DNA of 64,000 bases, from assembly GCF_010731875.1 (NCBI RefSeq), contig NZ_AP022595.1:1240001-1304000 (forward strand). Reading direction: 5' to 3'. This document shows, piece by piece, positions 50,219 through 64,000 of the stretch (position 1 is the first letter of the stretch; the number at the start of each line of letters is the position of its first letter). Below the pieces are notes generated by a model. The model was not told the origin of the DNA. It was given only the letters and a program-made list of their open reading frames with translations, and searched no databases. The position numbers were made by a program, and so were the translations under genes. The stretch comes from Mycolicibacterium sarraceniae. GTDB lineage: Bacteria > Actinomycetota > Actinomycetes > Mycobacteriales > Mycobacteriaceae.

Positions 50219-51769
50219 CTAGATCGGGGTCAGACCGTGCTTACGCTGCACCCGGCTGATCTGCTTGCCACGCAAGAGCCGCAGCGATTTGCGCAGCAGC
50301 AGCCTCGTCTCATGAGGCTCGATCACACCGTCGATGTAGCCGCGCTCCGCCGCCGTCCACGGTGTGGCGAGGTTGAGGTTGTAGCCCTCGATGAAATCGG
50401 CGCGGATCTTGAGCACTTCGGGCGCGTTGGGATCGGGGAAACGCTTGACCAGTAGCTGCGCCGCACCCTCGGCGCCGATGACGGCGATCCGGGCCGTCGG
50501 CCAGGCGAAGTTCAGGTCCGCGGTCAGCTGCTTGCAGCCCATCACCGCGTATCCGCCGCCGTAAGCCTTGCGGATGATGACGGTCACCTTCGGCACGCTG
50601 GCCTCCACCAGCGCATTGAAGAATCGGCCGCCGCGCTTGATGATGCCGTTCTTTTCCTCCGCCACCCCTGGCATGGCACCGGGGGTGTCGACGACGAACA
50701 CCAACGGAAGATTGAACGAGTCACAGAATCGGATAAAGCCGGCCGCCTTGTCGGAGGCCTCGGTGTCGACCGCACCCGACAGGTACATCGGCTGGTTGGC
50801 GATCACACCGACCGGACGCCCGTCGACGCGCGCGAATGCGGTGATCATTGCCGGGCCGCGCTGCTCACCGATGTCGAAGATGTTGCCGTCGTCGAAGATC
50901 CGCAGCAGGATCTCGTGCATATCGTAAGCGACGTTGTCGGCGTCGGGAACGAGGCTGTCGAGTTCCAGGTCGTGCGGGGTGATCTCGGGCTCAAGGCCCG
51001 GGTTGATGATCGGCGGATCGTCAAAGGTGTTGGCGGGCAGGAATTCCAGGTAATCGCGGACATACTGGAAGGCGTCGGCCTCGGTGTCCACCACCTTGTG
51101 GATGTTGCCACGCTGGGCCTGGACATCGGCACCGCCGAGTTCGTCGAACGTGACGTCCTCGCCGGTCACGTCCTTGATGACGTCCGGGCCGGTGATGAAC
51201 ATGTAACCCTGGTCGCGAACCGCCACCAATAGGTCGGTCTGGATCGGCGAATACACCGCCCCCCCAGCGCATTTGCCCAGGATGATCGAGATTTCGGGGA
51301 CCAGGCCGCGCAGCATTTCATGCCTCCGGGCCAGTTCGGCGTACCAGGCCAGCGAGGTGGCGGTGTCCTGAATGCGCGCCCCCGCAGAGTCGTTGATCCC
51401 GATGATCGGGCAGCCGACCATGGCCACCCACTCCATCAGCTTGGCGACCTTGCGGCCAAACATCTCGCCGACGGAACCCTGAAAGACGGTCTGGTCATGG
51501 CTGAAGACGCCGACCGGACGGCCGTTGATGGTGCCGTGCCCGGTGACGACGCCATCGCCGAACAACGCGTTGGGATCGCCGGGCGTCTTGGCCAAGGCAC
51601 CGATCTCGAGGAAGCTACCCGGGTCGACCAGGGCGTGAATCCGGGCGCGCGCGCTGGTGCTGCCCTTCTTCGCACGTTTGGCGACGGCCGCCTCGCCGCC
51701 CGGTTCCTTGGCGAGCTCCAGCTTTTCGCGGAGTTCGGCGAGCTTTTCGGCAGTGGTCACAGCAGTCAC
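50219..51769 (-). CDS. accD4: Acyl-CoA carboxylase carboxyltransferase AccD4
   Basis: The 516-residue crotonase-fold beta subunit has two halves. [11 protein letters not shown] forms the first oxyanion hole and [12 protein letters not shown] the second. By homology to Rv3799c, with AccA3 and AccE5 it carboxylates long-chain acyl-CoA to provide the Pks13 extender. Its GTG overlaps the pks13 stop. Confidence 0.95.
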   Translation of the reverse strand: MTAVTTAEKLAELREKLELAKEPGGEAAVAKRAKKGSTSARARIHALVDPGSFLEIGALAKTPGDPNALFGDGVVTGHGTINGRPVGVFSHDQTVFQGSVGEMFGRKVAKLMEWVAMVGCPIIGINDSAGARIQDTATSLAWYAELARRHEMLRGLVPEISIILGKCAGGAVYSPIQTDLLVAVRDQGYMFITGPDVIKDVTGEDVTFDELGGADVQAQRGNIHKVVDTEADAFQYVRDYLEFLPANTFDDPPIINPGLEPEITPHDLELDSLVPDADNVAYDMHEILLRIFDDGNIFDIGEQRGPAMITAFARVDGRPVGVIANQPMYLSGAVDTEASDKAAGFIRFCDSFNLPLVFVVDTPGAMPGVAEEKNGIIKRGGRFFNALVEASVPKVTVIIRKAYGGGYAVMGCKQLTADLNFAWPTARIAVIGAEGAAQLLVKRFPDPNAPEVLKIRADFIEGYNLNLATPWTAAERGYIDGVIEPHETRLLLRKSLRLLRGKQISRVQRKHGLTPI

Positions 51770-54700
51770 TTGGCCTCGTTCTCCTCGGCGTCGATACGGT
51801 GGATCGCCTCGCTCAGATGTGCCCCGACCTTGGCGATGTACGGCTCGTCGATCGCCTGGATGTGCTCGCCCCCGATCGGCACCACCTCCAGGTCGGATAC
51901 GAACTCACCCCACCCGCCATCGGGCTTGCGGATGGCGTAGCGCGGCTCGAACATGATCGCGTCATCGTGGTAGCGGTCGGCCAGGTACAGCGCGACATGC
52001 CCGTCATAGGGCTCGATGTGAGCGGTATCCAGGGCCCGGTTGTCCAGATACGACGTGCGCTGGTGCTCGATGATCCCGCCCGGGATGTCGACGCCGGCCT
52101 CCTTGACGGCGTCCAGCACGAACCTGACCTGACCGTCATCGTCGAGTTGTTCGAGCTGCTCGTACGGGATCTCGGGGATGTCGACGTTGAAGGTACGCGA
52201 AGCGAACAGGGCGTACCGATCCCAGCGAGCGCGGATCTCCTCCTTGGTCTGCGGCACCTCCTCGCCGGCGCGCACGGTGTCGATCAGGCCGACGAAGCGG
52301 ACGTCACAGCCGTTGCGCTTGAGCCCGACCGCGCAGGCGTAGGCCAGCGCCCCACCCAGCGACCAGCCAGTGAGGATGTACGGGCCGGCGCCATTGATCT
52401 CCATCAGCTTCGGCACGTACTCGGCGGCGCGCTCCTCGATCGAACCCTCGACCCGCTCCAGCCCGTAGATCGGGGTGTCCGCGGGCAACCGCTTCATCAG
52501 CGGCTCGTAGACCACCGTCGAACCGCCGGCCGGATGAAACACGAACACCGGGGTCTTGGTGCTGCCTTCTTGCCGCGCGCGCAGGACACGCACGAACCCG
52601 TCGACAACACCATCCTCGAGCTGGTTGCGGACGGTGGTGGCCAGTTCCTCAATGGTCTTGGCGGACTTGACGTCCTCGACGGTAATGGTGCCGTCGGCGC
52701 GCTCCGAGAGCCGGCCGGCCATCTTCGTCGCCGTCTCGTCGTCGAGTGCAGGCAGCTCGTTGAAGATGCCTCCCGGGGACTTTCTGGTGACGATCGCCCA
52801 CGTCGCGAACGTCACGCGTTCGGCGGCGTCGCGCGGCGGCACATCGGCGCCGAGCGCCTCGGTGACCGCCTCCTGGGTCAACACCTTGGCTGCGGCCGCG
52901 GCAGCGGTGGACTTCGGACCCGAGGGATCGGTTGGCGGCGGCGGGATCTCGAGCTTATCCTCGACCGGGGCCGCCGGTGCTGCAGGCGCGTCAACGGCCG
53001 CCTTGGTCGCGGTCAGCAGCGCGTTCATCTCCGCCGCATTCTGCTCGGCAGACTGACCCTGCTGGTGCTCATGCAGATCGCCGACCTCGTCACGGTGCTC
53101 GATCGCGTACTCGATGAGCGTTTGGACCGCATACAAATTGGCGTCGCGCACTGCAGTCAGCTGGATCGGCGGCAGGTCGAAGTCGTACTCGACGCGGTTC
53201 TTGATCCGCACGGCCATCAGCGAATCCAGACCCAGCTCGATCAGCGGCACCTCCCACGGCAGGTCCTCGGGCTCGTAGCCCATGGCTCCGCCGACGATCG
53301 CACCCAACCGATCGGCCACGGTCTCGCCGGAATCCGGCGACCACTTGGCGAACCCGGCGGCCAGGCCGGCGCCCGCAGCCAGATTGTCGGACAAGATTTC
53401 TGCATCGTCGGGCTCGTCCACCGCTTCCACCGCAGGTGCCGTGACAGCAACAGCCACCGCCGAGGGCAAGGCCGACGCCGCACCGCCACGGGTGACGACG
53501 GCGTCGTACACCAAAGTGAAGGACTCCTCGATACGGGCATGCACCTGCACCGAGGCCCCACCGGGATGCCGGGTCAGCGTCGTCACCAGCCGGGCCCCGT
53601 CGCCAACCACCGCGCGCTGTTCGGACGCCGTCAGCTTCGCATCCGGAAGCACTTGCGCTGCAGCGGCTTTCACCAGAGCCGCCAGATCGGCCTGCCCCTT
53701 CGGCGAGTACTCCCAGACGTGGCGACCGTCGGGCGTCGCGACATGGTTGCCCGGCATCATCACCGCGCTGTCACCGCTGAATTGCACATCCAGCCAGTGC
53801 GGCTTGCGCTTGAAGCGGGTCGGCGGAATAGCGGCGTACTCCCCCGCGTCGAAAAGCGTCCGCAGATCCAGGTCGTGGCCGTAGACGTAGAGCTGAGCCA
53901 TCGCCGCGATCATCGACTCGACCTCGTCCTGCTTGCGAGCCAAGGTGGCGATCAGCTGCCCGTCGTGCAGTCCGGCAGCTGCCGTGGTCAACCCAACCTG
54001 CATGAGCGCCACCGGGTTCGGCGCCAGCTCCAGGAAGGTGGTGTGTCCGCTGTCGACGGCGTTACGGATGCCGTGGGTGAAGTAGACGCTGTGACGCAGC
54101 CCCTTCTTCCAGTAGTCGACATCGTGGATCGGCTCGCCGCCCGGGCGGATGTAGCTGCCCTCGTGCACCGTCGAGAAGTATCCGAGTTGCAGCGGGTGCG
54201 GTTCGATACCCTGCAGCTCGGCGGCCAGCTCGCCCAACAGCGGGTCCATCTGCTGAGTGTGGCTGGCACCCTTGGTCTGTAGCTTGCGGGCGAATTTGCC
54301 CTCGGATTCGGCGCGAGCGATGATCGCGTCGACCTGTTCCGGTGGACCGCCGATGACGGTCTGGGTCGGAGCGGCGTACACGCACACCTCCAGGCCCGGA
54401 AAATCGGAGAACACGGTCTTTATCTCCTCGGCCGAGTACTCGACCAGCGCCATCAGCCGGATGTACTCGCCGAACAGCATGGCCTCGCCCTCACCCATCA
54501 GGTGCGCGCGGGCACAGATGGCGCGGGTCGCATCGGCCAGCGACAGACCGCCGGCGAAGTAGGCGGCGGCCGCCTCACCGAGCGACTGGCCTACCACCGC
54601 AGCGGGTTTCGCGCCATGGTGCTTGAGCAGTTCGCCGAGCGCGATCTGGAGGGCGAAAATCACCGTCTGGACCACTTCGATCGGGTATTCGCAGGTTTCG

Positions 54701-57057
54701 TTCGTGTAGTCGATCGCATCGTCGAGGATCAGCTCGACGACGGAGTAGCCGCGCTCGTCTTGGATGTATGCGTCGACCTTGTTGATCCACTCGGCGAACA
54801 CCGCGTCGCGCAGATACAGGCTCTTACCCATCTTGCGATGCTGTGCACCGAATCCGGCGAGCACCCACACCGGTCCGTTGGTCACCGGCCCGTCGGCGCT
54901 GTACACCAGCGGACTCTGCTTGCCGTCGGCGATCGCGCGCAGGCCCTTGACGGCTTCGTCGTGGTCGTGGGCCATCACTATCGCCCGCGAGCGGCCGTGG
55001 TTACGCCGCGACAGGGAGCGGCCGATGGCCTCCAGCGACGTCGCCCGACCCTTGGGGCTGTCGACCCAGTCCGCCAACTCGGCGGCCGTCGCACGCTTGC
55101 GTGAGGTCAGGAACCCCGAAACGGCAAGCGGAACAACGGGAACGGGCTGCTCAGAGGATTCCCACTCAGCGCGCGCAGCCTCGATGAGTTCCAGCGCCGC
55201 GTCAGTCAGCCCGGGCAGTTCCGACTCGGCGTCCTCGGCGTATGCGCCCGCCGCCGCGTACTCGTCGTTGGCAGGCTCGTCATCGACGAACTCGCCGTAC
55301 TCGTCCATCCGGACCCCGCCCACATACACGGCGTCGGCATCAACGGCTTTCGCGCCGCGGTCGACCGAGTCAGATTCCTGTTGCGGCTCAACCAGATCCG
55401 AGGGCAGCACCTCGCGCAGCACCAAGTGCGCGTTGGCACCACCGAAGCCGAATCCGGAGACCCCGGCGATCGCGTGCCCGCTGTAGCGCGGCCAGTCGGT
55501 GACCTTATCGGCCACCCGCAGATGAATGCCCTCGAAGTCGATATACGGATTGGGCCCGGCGTAGTTGATCGACGGCGGAACCTTGTTGCGGCTCAGCGAC
55601 AGCGCCACCTTGGCGAGGCTGGCTGCACCCGCGGCCGACTCCAGATGTCCCACATTGGATTTCACCGCGCCCAGCAGTGCCGGCTGGTCTGCGGGACGGC
55701 CCCTGCCGATCACCCGGCCCAGGGCGTCGGCTTCGATCGGATCGCCGAGGATGGTGCCGGTGCCGTGTGCCTCGATGTAATCGACACTGCGCGGGTTGAT
55801 TCCGGCATTCTTGTACGCCTTACGCAGCACGTCGGCCTGTGCGTCGGGGTTCGGCGCGAGCATACCGTTCGAGCGGCCGTCGTGATTGATGGCGCTGCCG
55901 GCGATGATGGCCAGGATCTCGTCGCCGTCGCGGCGGGCGTCGGACACCCGCTTGAGCACCAGCATACCGCCGCCCTCGGAACGCGAATATCCGTTGGCGT
56001 CAGCCGAAAACGACTTGATCCGGCCGTCCGGTGCGAGCACACCACCGACCTCGTCGAAGCCGATCGTCGCCAGGGGGGTGATCATCGCGTTGACGCCGCC
56101 GACCAACGCCACCTCGGCCTGCCCGGAGCGCAGCGCCTGTACACCGTGGTGTGCAGCGACCAGCGAGCTCGAGCAGGCGGTGTCGACGGACACCGACGGG
56201 CCGCGAAAGTCGTAGAAGTAGGACACCCGGTTGGGGATGATCGAGCTCGTGGTGCCGGTGATCGCGTAGGGATGCGCGGTCGTCGGGTCGGCCACCGCCA
56301 GGAACTGGTAGTCGTTGTTCGTCGAGCCGATGTACACCGCGACATCGGTGCCACGCAGGCTGGAGGCCGGGATGCGGGCGTTTTCCAGCGCTTCCCAAGT
56401 GAGCTCCAGCGCCATCCGCTGCTGCGGATCCATATTGTCGGCTTCCATCTTCGACAGCGCGAAGAACTCGGCGTCGAAACCCTTGATGTCGCTGAGATAT
56501 CCGCCGCGGGTCGCGGCCTTGGCCACCCGCTCGGCGATGCGCGGTTCGGCCAGGAATTCCTCCCAGCGGCCGTCGGGCAGATCGGTGATCGAATCGCGGC
56601 CCTCGAGCAGCGCCGCCCACATCTCGTCGGGGGTGTTCAAGTCACCCGGGAACCGGGTGGCCACACCGATGATCGCGATGTCCTCGACGTCGGCTGCGCG
56701 CGACCAGTCTTCGCTGTCGCCGTCGAATTCCACCTCCGGCTCGCCCTCGACGATCACGGTGGCCAGCGCCTCGATGGTGGGATGACGGAAGGCCACCGTG
56801 GCGGTCAGCGTGACACCGGTGAGGTCCTCGATATCGCTGGCCATCGCGACCGCGTCGCGGGAGGACAGGCCCAGCTCGACCATCGGGGTGGACTCGTCGA
56901 TCGCACCGGGCGGCTGCCCGGTCGAGTTGGCCACCCAGTTGCGCAGCCATTCGCGCATTTCCTGCACCGTCATGTCGGTGCGGGGCGGGCTCAGGGCCTC
57001 TGATGGGCTAGGCGTTTCGGGCGTTTCGGACGTTTCGGGCGTGTGTGATTCAGACAT
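51766..57057 (-). CDS. pks13: Mycolic acid condensing polyketide synthase Pks13
   Basis: The 1763-residue enzyme has domains ACP-KS-AT-ACP-TE: phosphopantetheine Ser66 (ELGLSSRD), KS Cys295 (DTACSSSL), AT Ser825 (GQSLGEA), Ser1279 (LGLDSLM) and TE Ser1566 (GWSLGGA). It condenses meromycoloyl from FadD32 with an AccD4-made carboxyacyl-CoA. TE residues Asn1673 and Asp1677, matching Asn1640 and Asp1644 of M. tuberculosis where TAM16 binds, are conserved. All active-site residues are present. Confidence 0.97.
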   Translation of the reverse strand: MSESHTPETSETPETPSPSEALSPPRTDMTVQEMREWLRNWVANSTGQPPGAIDESTPMVELGLSSRDAVAMASDIEDLTGVTLTATVAFRHPTIEALATVIVEGEPEVEFDGDSEDWSRAADVEDIAIIGVATRFPGDLNTPDEMWAALLEGRDSITDLPDGRWEEFLAEPRIAERVAKAATRGGYLSDIKGFDAEFFALSKMEADNMDPQQRMALELTWEALENARIPASSLRGTDVAVYIGSTNNDYQFLAVADPTTAHPYAITGTTSSIIPNRVSYFYDFRGPSVSVDTACSSSLVAAHHGVQALRSGQAEVALVGGVNAMITPLATIGFDEVGGVLAPDGRIKSFSADANGYSRSEGGGMLVLKRVSDARRDGDEILAIIAGSAINHDGRSNGMLAPNPDAQADVLRKAYKNAGINPRSVDYIEAHGTGTILGDPIEADALGRVIGRGRPADQPALLGAVKSNVGHLESAAGAASLAKVALSLSRNKVPPSINYAGPNPYIDFEGIHLRVADKVTDWPRYSGHAIAGVSGFGFGGANAHLVLREVLPSDLVEPQQESDSVDRGAKAVDADAVYVGGVRMDEYGEFVDDEPANDEYAAAGAYAEDAESELPGLTDAALELIEAARAEWESSEQPVPVVPLAVSGFLTSRKRATAAELADWVDSPKGRATSLEAIGRSLSRRNHGRSRAIVMAHDHDEAVKGLRAIADGKQSPLVYSADGPVTNGPVWVLAGFGAQHRKMGKSLYLRDAVFAEWINKVDAYIQDERGYSVVELILDDAIDYTNETCEYPIEVVQTVIFALQIALGELLKHHGAKPAAVVGQSLGEAAAAYFAGGLSLADATRAICARAHLMGEGEAMLFGEYIRLMALVEYSAEEIKTVFSDFPGLEVCVYAAPTQTVIGGPPEQVDAIIARAESEGKFARKLQTKGASHTQQMDPLLGELAAELQGIEPHPLQLGYFSTVHEGSYIRPGGEPIHDVDYWKKGLRHSVYFTHGIRNAVDSGHTTFLELAPNPVALMQVGLTTAAAGLHDGQLIATLARKQDEVESMIAAMAQLYVYGHDLDLRTLFDAGEYAAIPPTRFKRKPHWLDVQFSGDSAVMMPGNHVATPDGRHVWEYSPKGQADLAALVKAAAAQVLPDAKLTASEQRAVVGDGARLVTTLTRHPGGASVQVHARIEESFTLVYDAVVTRGGAASALPSAVAVAVTAPAVEAVDEPDDAEILSDNLAAGAGLAAGFAKWSPDSGETVADRLGAIVGGAMGYEPEDLPWEVPLIELGLDSLMAVRIKNRVEYDFDLPPIQLTAVRDANLYAVQTLIEYAIEHRDEVGDLHEHQQGQSAEQNAAEMNALLTATKAAVDAPAAPAAPVEDKLEIPPPPTDPSGPKSTAAAAAAKVLTQEAVTEALGADVPPRDAAERVTFATWAIVTRKSPGGIFNELPALDDETATKMAGRLSERADGTITVEDVKSAKTIEELATTVRNQLEDGVVDGFVRVLRARQEGSTKTPVFVFHPAGGSTVVYEPLMKRLPADTPIYGLERVEGSIEERAAEYVPKLMEINGAGPYILTGWSLGGALAYACAVGLKRNGCDVRFVGLIDTVRAGEEVPQTKEEIRARWDRYALFASRTFNVDIPEIPYEQLEQLDDDGQVRFVLDAVKEAGVDIPGGIIEHQRTSYLDNRALDTAHIEPYDGHVALYLADRYHDDAIMFEPRYAIRKPDGGWGEFVSDLEVVPIGGEHIQAIDEPYIAKVGAHLSEAIHRIDAEENEAK

Positions 57058-57119
57058 GAGGCCTCACCTCGTGCGAAGGGGCGGCCACCCCATCGTCGGT
57101 TGAGCACTTCCTTCGGTCG

Positions 57120-59015
57120 TCATTCCGTTTCATCGGGGAAGGCATTGGCCACCTTCCCGCTGCGAAGGGTGCCGTCCAGATACGCCGACCGGCAGGCGCG
57201 CCGGCCGATCTTGCCGCTGGAGGTACGCGGGATCGCGCCGGCCGGAGTCAGCAGCACGTCACGCACCGTCACACCGTGGCGAACCGCGATGGCCGCGCGG
57301 ATGTCGTCGGAAACGGGCCCCAGCTCCATCTTGTGCGAACCGGCCGCACGCTCGGCGACGATCACGAGCTGCTCGGAGCTGTCATTGGCGTCGCGCTTGA
57401 GCCCGGCGTGCGCGTTCTCGAACACCTCGTCGGGCAGCTGGTTGGCGGGCACCGAGAACGCGGCGACGAACCCGGTCCGCACGGCCTTGGTGGACTCCTG
57501 AGCGGAGTACTCCAGGTCCTGCGGGTAGTGGTTGCGGCCGTCGATGATCACCAGGTCCTTGACGCGGCCGGTGATGTAGAGCTCACCGTCGTGGAAGGCG
57601 CCCAGGTCACCGGTGCGCACCCAGGTCGCCTCGTCGGCGGCGCCCTCCGCGTGCGACGGGCTGGTCCGGGACTTGAGGATGTTCTGGAATGTCGCGACGG
57701 TCTCTTCGGGCTTGTTCCAGTAGCCGGTGCCCATGTTCTGGCCGCTGATCCAGATCTCGCCGATCTGACCGTCGACCAGCTCGGTGGCGGTCTCGTTGTC
57801 GACAATCACGGCCCACTCGGCCACGCCGACCTTACCCGCCGAGGCCTGGGCGACTGCCGTCGGCGAATCGTCGGGCACCACGACGAACATGCCACGGTTG
57901 AGCTGGTCGCGGTCGACCGAGACGATCTTCGGCTCTTCCGCAGCCGGGGTGGTCGACACGAACAGCGTCGCCTCGGCCAGACCGTAGGACGGCTTGATGG
58001 CCTTGGGCTGGAAGCCGAAGGGGCGGAAGGCATCATTGAAGCGCTGCACGGTGGCCGCCGAGATCGGCTCACTGCCGTTGAGGATCGCCTTGACGTTCGA
58101 CAGATCGATTGGCTCTTCGTCGTCCTTGGGCAGACCTCGCGCGGCGGCGTGATCGAAGGCGAAGTTCGGGGCCACCGAGATGGTCCCCCCGGTGTCGCCC
58201 TCTCGATGGGCCAGCTCGCGGATCCAGCGGCCGGGCCGGCGGACGAACGCGGCGGGCGTCATGAACGTGAAGTAGTGGCCGATCATCGCCGGCAGCAGCG
58301 CGGTGACCAGGCCCATATCGTGGAAGAACGGCAACCAGGAGACACCGCGGTCGCCCTCTTCGCCCTCGAGTGCCTCGATCACCTGCACCACGTTGGTGGC
58401 CAGGTTCAGGTGGGTGATCTGCACACCGCTGGGAATCCGGGTCGAGCCCGAGGTGTACTGCAGGTAGGCGACGGCATCGGCGTCCATGGCCGAGTCGTGC
58501 GGCTCCCAGGTGGCGCCGACCTCGTCGGGGATCGCGTCGACGGCGATGACACGGGGACGCTCTTTGGCCGGACGGCTACGGAAGAACTTGCGCACACCCT
58601 CGGCGGCTTCAGTGGTGGTCAGGATCGCCGATGCGCCGCAGTCGTCCAGAACTGCGTGCAACCGGCCGACGTGGCCGGGCTCGGACGGGTCGAACAGCGG
58701 GACGGCGACGCGGCCGGAGTACATGGTGCCGAAGAAAGCCACCAGGTAGTTGAGGTTCTGCGGGCATAGGATCGCGATCCGGTCGCCGGCCTGGGTCACC
58801 TGCTGCAGCCGGGCGGCGACGGCACGGTTGCGGGTGCCGAAGTTGGCCCAGGTCAGTTCGCGTACGACGCCATCGCGTTCGACCGAGAAATCCAGGAAGC
58901 GGTAGGCGACCTTGTCACCGCGGACCTTGGCCCAGCGCTCCACGTGCTTGACCACGCTGGCGCCCTCGGGGAAGGTGATCAGCCCGTTCTTGATGAACGG
59001 ATTGTGGAACGGCAT
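57120..59015 (-). CDS. fadD32: Fatty-acyl-AMP ligase FadD32
   Basis: The 631-residue adenylate-forming enzyme has the AMP motif [20 protein letters not shown] and C-terminal [16 protein letters not shown], with the FAAL insertion. It activates meromycolic acid as acyl-AMP and loads it on Pks13. 62 bases precede pks13 on the same strand, and accD4-pks13-fadD32 order matches M. tuberculosis. Confidence 0.95.
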   Translation of the reverse strand: MPFHNPFIKNGLITFPEGASVVKHVERWAKVRGDKVAYRFLDFSVERDGVVRELTWANFGTRNRAVAARLQQVTQAGDRIAILCPQNLNYLVAFFGTMYSGRVAVPLFDPSEPGHVGRLHAVLDDCGASAILTTTEAAEGVRKFFRSRPAKERPRVIAVDAIPDEVGATWEPHDSAMDADAVAYLQYTSGSTRIPSGVQITHLNLATNVVQVIEALEGEEGDRGVSWLPFFHDMGLVTALLPAMIGHYFTFMTPAAFVRRPGRWIRELAHREGDTGGTISVAPNFAFDHAAARGLPKDDEEPIDLSNVKAILNGSEPISAATVQRFNDAFRPFGFQPKAIKPSYGLAEATLFVSTTPAAEEPKIVSVDRDQLNRGMFVVVPDDSPTAVAQASAGKVGVAEWAVIVDNETATELVDGQIGEIWISGQNMGTGYWNKPEETVATFQNILKSRTSPSHAEGAADEATWVRTGDLGAFHDGELYITGRVKDLVIIDGRNHYPQDLEYSAQESTKAVRTGFVAAFSVPANQLPDEVFENAHAGLKRDANDSSEQLVIVAERAAGSHKMELGPVSDDIRAAIAVRHGVTVRDVLLTPAGAIPRTSSGKIGRRACRSAYLDGTLRSGKVANAFPDETE

Positions 59016-59154
59016 ACCAATCTCCTGTCAGCACACATCTGTGTCGGGCTCTGTGGCGGCCGCGCATAAAGTCGCGCCACCGCGTCGTCCATGCGTCGCG
59101 GGTCCCAAACCTCCCAGATCGTACAGAGTCATCCCGGTCCCACCTGGAACCTAA

Positions 59155-59179
59155 GGGGCCCGGTCGGCACTGGGGCCCC
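59155..59179. terminator. Possible hairpin GGGGCCC/GGGCCCC between culp6 and fadD32
   Basis: A 7-bp GC stem with an 11-base loop lies about 85 bases past the culp6 stop and upstream of fadD32. No U-tract follows immediately on the minus strand. It could be a weak terminator for culp6 or a regulatory structure ahead of fadD32. Confidence 0.35.
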
Positions 59180-59264
59180 GCATACGCGTGCAGCTCTTAT
59201 TTTCTTCTTAATGTTAAGCGTAGTCGCGGCAGCGGCCAAATCCTCGGCCGCCGAAGCGTCCACG

Positions 59265-60284
59265 TCATCCGTGTTTCGGATACGGCGCGTTCTCGATGAG
59301 GTTGTGCGCCCAGTTCAGTGTCCACTGTGTGGCCGTTTGCCCGTCGAGGTTCCAGAATTGCGGCGTGTTATAGAGGGCGTGCACCGGCTGCCCGGCACCG
59401 CCGGCCAACACGTCAAGGGTGGACGGCAGGTTGGTGATATTGAACGCTTCCTGGGGGGCCGCGCAGATCAGGTCACCGGGACCGCAAATCTCGTTGGTGC
59501 GGTTGTTCAGCGCACCGAATCCGCCCGGGCGCGCGCCCGTCATCGTCAGACCCATCGCCGACAGCGCCGGGAATTCGGCGAGTGTGATCTCGGCGCCCTG
59601 GCCGGGCGGGTTGGGACCGATGTCCTGCCCGACGCCCACCTGGCGGCGGCCGTCGGCGATCAACGTCACCCCAAGGACCAGGTCCTCGTCGATCGGACCC
59701 CGGCCGTTGCCGATATCGCTGGCGATATCACCGGCGATGATCGCGCCCTGGGAGAAGCCGGCCAGGACATAGCTAGTCAGCGGGCAGCGATTGTTCATAT
59801 CGGTGATCGCCTTGACTGTGGCGCGGGTGCCCTCGGCCCGACTGTCGTTGTAGGACATCTGCTTATCCTGCGACAGCGGGTTATGGAACTGCGCGGTGTA
59901 CGCAATGGTGTACACCTCTACCCGGTCACCGCCGAACTGCCCCGCGAGCGGCCGGGTGACGTTGCCGATCAACGACAGCGGGAACTGGGTCGGGTTCAGC
60001 GGATCGTCGGTCGGTGACGATTCCCAGGTACCGGGGATCGCGATCATCATCACATCGGGGCAGCTGGCGTCCTGGAATTCGGGCCGCGGCTTGTGCTGGC
60101 CCGGCGAGCTGGTAGGCGGCAGCGCAGTCGGCGGCACAGCCGTCGGTGGCGACTCCGGCCGGCGCACGATGATCACGATGATGGCGACGACGAGCGCGAC
60201 GACGACGGCCATCGCACCAGCGGCGACCAGTCCGAGGATGCGATGGCGTCTACGCCGGGCGTTAGTCCGGGAGGTTCGAGCCAT
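59265..60284 (-). CDS. culp6: Cutinase-like lipase/thioesterase Culp6 (Rv3802c)
   Basis: The 339-residue protein has a basic N-terminus and one membrane anchor (about 16-40), a Pro/Thr linker, then a cutinase fold. Nucleophile Ser is in AGFSQGA, Asp in GDLICAAP and His in QPVHALY. By homology it is an essential cell-envelope phospholipase A/thioesterase linked to mycolic acid metabolism. Confidence 0.93.
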   Translation of the reverse strand: MARTSRTNARRRRHRILGLVAAGAMAVVVALVVAIIVIIVRRPESPPTAVPPTALPPTSSPGQHKPRPEFQDASCPDVMMIAIPGTWESSPTDDPLNPTQFPLSLIGNVTRPLAGQFGGDRVEVYTIAYTAQFHNPLSQDKQMSYNDSRAEGTRATVKAITDMNNRCPLTSYVLAGFSQGAIIAGDIASDIGNGRGPIDEDLVLGVTLIADGRRQVGVGQDIGPNPPGQGAEITLAEFPALSAMGLTMTGARPGGFGALNNRTNEICGPGDLICAAPQEAFNITNLPSTLDVLAGGAGQPVHALYNTPQFWNLDGQTATQWTLNWAHNLIENAPYPKHG

Positions 60285-60305
60285 GGAAGGGGCGTTGTCT
60301 TCCTG

Positions 60306-60752
60306 TTAGCAGAGCCGCTGGGTGGCGATCCGGATGTAGTCGGCCGTGGCCTCGGTCGCCTTCGGCTCGGGGGCGGTGTGCGCCGGCACCGGCGATAGTG
60401 AGTCGCTGACGTCGCTGCGCACCATCGGCGCGATGTAGTCCCAGACTGCCTGATCGCTTTGACCGGCCGCATGGGCCTGGCAGACGTGGGAGCCGATACT
60501 CAATGCTTCCAGCTCGCTGGACGGGTACACACCCGCGGCGGTGAGCGCGTCGAGGAACTCGCGCTGTGCCGGGGTGACATCGAATTTAGTGGACTGCAGA
60601 TCGACGTCCGGACCCAGGACCGCGCCCTGGCCATGAATGGCTCCGTAGGGCGCGGGCGGCAAGGCGGTGGTCACCAGGTCCTCACCCGAACTGCAGGCCA
60701 CCATCAACCAGGCCGTTGGGCCGACCAGGCCGATCACGAGCGAGCGGTGCAC
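60306..60752 (-). CDS. DUF732 lipoprotein
   Basis: The 148-residue protein has a lipobox-like LMVAC near residue 20, followed by a DUF732 domain with FLDALTAAGVYPS and VCQAHAAGQ, and a Cys at the C-terminus that could pair with another. Function unknown. Lies between mpt51 and culp6, as in other mycobacteria outside the tuberculosis group. Confidence 0.8.
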   Translation of the reverse strand: MHRSLVIGLVGPTAWLMVACSSGEDLVTTALPPAPYGAIHGQGAVLGPDVDLQSTKFDVTPAQREFLDALTAAGVYPSSELEALSIGSHVCQAHAAGQSDQAVWDYIAPMVRSDVSDSLSPVPAHTAPEPKATEATADYIRIATQRLC

Positions 60753-60833
60753 GGCTCCACGTTACCGGCTGCCCCTGAGTGGCCCAGAGCTCCAGAAGGT
60801 TGCGGAAAGCTAACAGTTAGGCGGACTTGTTAC

Positions 60834-61724
60834 CTATTTGATAGCTGCCGCGAGGTCGCCGGACATCGCGGCCAACTGAGCGGCCCAGTTGCCCCAATCA
60901 TGGTTGCCACCCGCCGGGAAGTCGAAGTGCCCGTTGCGCCCGCCCAGGGAACGGTAGTGGGCATAGAAGGCGCGGTTGCTGCCCTGGGCCTGGTCGCAGT
61001 AACCGATCATGGCGGGCACGTCGCTGCAGGTCAGGGTCTGGGGGCTGAAGATCCACAGCCGGGTGTTGTTGTCCACCAGCAGCTGGGCGTGCACGTCAGG
61101 GTCGCGCCACTTCCACCGGCCTAGCTGCGCGGCACCCCACATGGCCTGGGTGTTCACCCCGCCGAATTCATTCATGCCGGCCGTGATCGCGCCATTGAGG
61201 AAAGTGTTCGACGGGGTCAGGAAGCCTGACATCGACCCTGCGTAGCGGTAGCGGTCCGGGTGGAACGTCGCCTCCATGAGGGCTCCGGTGCCACCTTGGG
61301 CGGCACCGACGATCGCGTGCCCGCCGGGCGCCAGGCCCTTGTTGGCCGCCAACCAATTGGGCAGCTCGTCGGACAGGAAGGTCTCCCACTGCCGGGTGCC
61401 GTCGGCTTCCCAGTTGGTGTACAGGGTGAACGCGCCGCTGGCCGGCGCGACCACCGAGACGCCCTTACCGGCGAGGGTGTTGAAGGCGTTGCCCGCGGTG
61501 ACCCAGTTGCTGACCGGGTCGCCGGCGTTGAACGCATCCAGGAGCACCACGGCATGCGGGCCGCCGGCCTGGAATGCCACCGGGATGTCGCGGCCCATGG
61601 CGCCCGACGGCACCATCAGATACTCGACATCGGCGGCGTGAGAAGCCGGCGCGGTCGCGCCCCACAGTCCCAGCGCCAGAACTGTGGCGCAGACTCCCCG
61701 GAACAGGCCCGACAGACTCATCAT
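60834..61724 (-). CDS. fbpD: MPT51/FbpD, antigen-85-fold protein without the nucleophile
   Basis: From ATG 61724 (GAGG five bases upstream; ATG 61721 also fits) the product has a signal peptide and an alpha/beta hydrolase fold. The nucleophile elbow GLSMAGS of antigen 85 is GAAQGGTGA here, so the catalytic Ser is absent. The His position (GGNHDW) is kept. MPT51 is known as non-mycolyltransferase and binds fibronectin. Next to fbpA as in M. tuberculosis. Confidence 0.93.
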   Translation of the reverse strand: MMSLSGLFRGVCATVLALGLWGATAPASHAADVEYLMVPSGAMGRDIPVAFQAGGPHAVVLLDAFNAGDPVSNWVTAGNAFNTLAGKGVSVVAPASGAFTLYTNWEADGTRQWETFLSDELPNWLAANKGLAPGGHAIVGAAQGGTGALMEATFHPDRYRYAGSMSGFLTPSNTFLNGAITAGMNEFGGVNTQAMWGAAQLGRWKWRDPDVHAQLLVDNNTRLWIFSPQTLTCSDVPAMIGYCDQAQGSNRAFYAHYRSLGGRNGHFDFPAGGNHDWGNWAAQLAAMSGDLAAAIK

Positions 61725-61813
61725 GGTCACCTCAAGTCGACTAGTCACGGGTACAGCCCCGCCCCACCTGCAAAGTAGTGAATCACACCGCTTAGTCAGA
61801 TGGTTTGGATATG

Positions 61814-61848
61814 CCAACGGCGACGACCATGAAGGTCGTCGCCGTTGG
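61814..61848 (-). terminator. Strong hairpin terminator after fbpA
   Basis: A perfect 15-bp stem (CCAACGGCGACGACC / GGTCGTCGCCGTTGG) with a 5-base ATGAA loop begins 30 bases after the fbpA stop. There is no U-tract, which is common for mycobacterial terminators. Confidence 0.85.
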
Positions 61849-61877
61849 TAGTTGTCGATTGCTACTGGAGGTGAAGC

Positions 61878-62885
<1,008 letters not shown>

Positions 62886-63002
62886 TTATTTTCATCCTTT
62901 TTTGGGTGCCGCACCGCATGCGATCAAGGCAGCCGTGCCCTGTCAGTCAACCACATGTGGCCTGATCGTTCCTCTTCGACAGATGTCATCGCGACCGCCC
63001 TC

Positions 63003-63926
<924 letters not shown>

Positions 63927-64000
63927 TCATTCGTTTACGGGCATGGCACAACCCTTGTCCGCACTGACATTGGTTCGCCCAGCGTTGTCACACCTGATGT

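Noticed and set aside
51799..54282. Very long plus-strand open frame opposite pks13
   Set aside because: It lies wholly antisense to well-conserved Pks13 codons, is His/Arg/Gln-rich and shows no family features; it is a by-product of high GC third positions.

Overview
The window is chromosomal DNA from a mycobacterium, probably a fast-growing or environmental (Mycolicibacterium-like) species. It holds the mycolyl-arabinogalactan assembly region in close synteny with M. tuberculosis Rv3764c to Rv3804c. The markers are wzt-glfT1-wzm, dprE1-dprE2-aftA-embC-embA-embB, accD4-pks13-fadD32, and the antigen 85 cluster. GC content is high, GTG starts are common, and ATGA or GTGA stop/start overlaps link many genes.

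Layout. 1-9 kb: a GT39-type membrane glycosyltransferase that runs off the left edge, the TcrX/TcrY two-component pair, a small exported protein, a DUF1622 protein, a ThrE-type exporter, and a tight APH kinase / acyl-CoA dehydrogenase / SDR operon. 9-16 kb: small membrane or secreted proteins (one frameshifted), tRNA-Arg(ACG), tRNA-Ser(GCU), hisC2/pat, a dead luciferase-like monooxygenase, cysK-cysE, a permease remnant, an ECH1-like crotonase and tRNA-Ser(UGA). 16-24 kb: a MarR regulator, a quinone oxidoreductase, a class-V aminotransferase-fold protein with no candidate PLP lysine, the Rv3779 homologue, the proteasome activator Bpa/PafE, then Wzt-GlfT1-Wzm. 24-27 kb: an HNH/DUF222 protein, a PPOX-fold protein and an HD hydrolase interrupt the cell-wall cluster. 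27-41 kb: Rv3789, DprE1, DprE2, AftA, EmbC, EmbA, EmbB. 41-50 kb: an accessory zone with an amino-acid permease, a Ser/Thr kinase operon, a GH27 glycosidase and several decayed genes. 50-64 kb: AccD4, Pks13, FadD32, Culp6, a DUF732 lipoprotein, MPT51, FbpA, and a further antigen 85 paralogue.

How the genes work together. GlfT1 starts the galactan on decaprenyl-linked precursors and Wzm/Wzt are thought to export it. DprE1/DprE2 make decaprenyl-phosphoryl-arabinose, the donor for AftA (first arabinose) and EmbA/B/C (arabinan). AccD4, FadD32 and Pks13 make mycolic acids, and antigen 85 proteins attach them to arabinan. So most of the window encodes one envelope-building programme.

Most notable observations: DprE1 has Ala where M. 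tuberculosis has Cys387, which predicts natural benzothiazinone resistance. The last antigen 85 paralogue keeps the nucleophilic Ser but has lost the catalytic His, the opposite of MPT51. The APH/ACAD/SDR operon matches the LvaA/LvaC/LvaD and ACAD10/11 logic for 4-hydroxyacyl-CoA breakdown. The Rv3778c-like protein lacks the PLP lysine. Direct and inverted repeats sit directly upstream of tcrX. The embB-accD4 interval is a graveyard of decayed genes. I saw no rRNA, CRISPR array, intact insertion sequence or prophage. No wholly undescribed system is evident.
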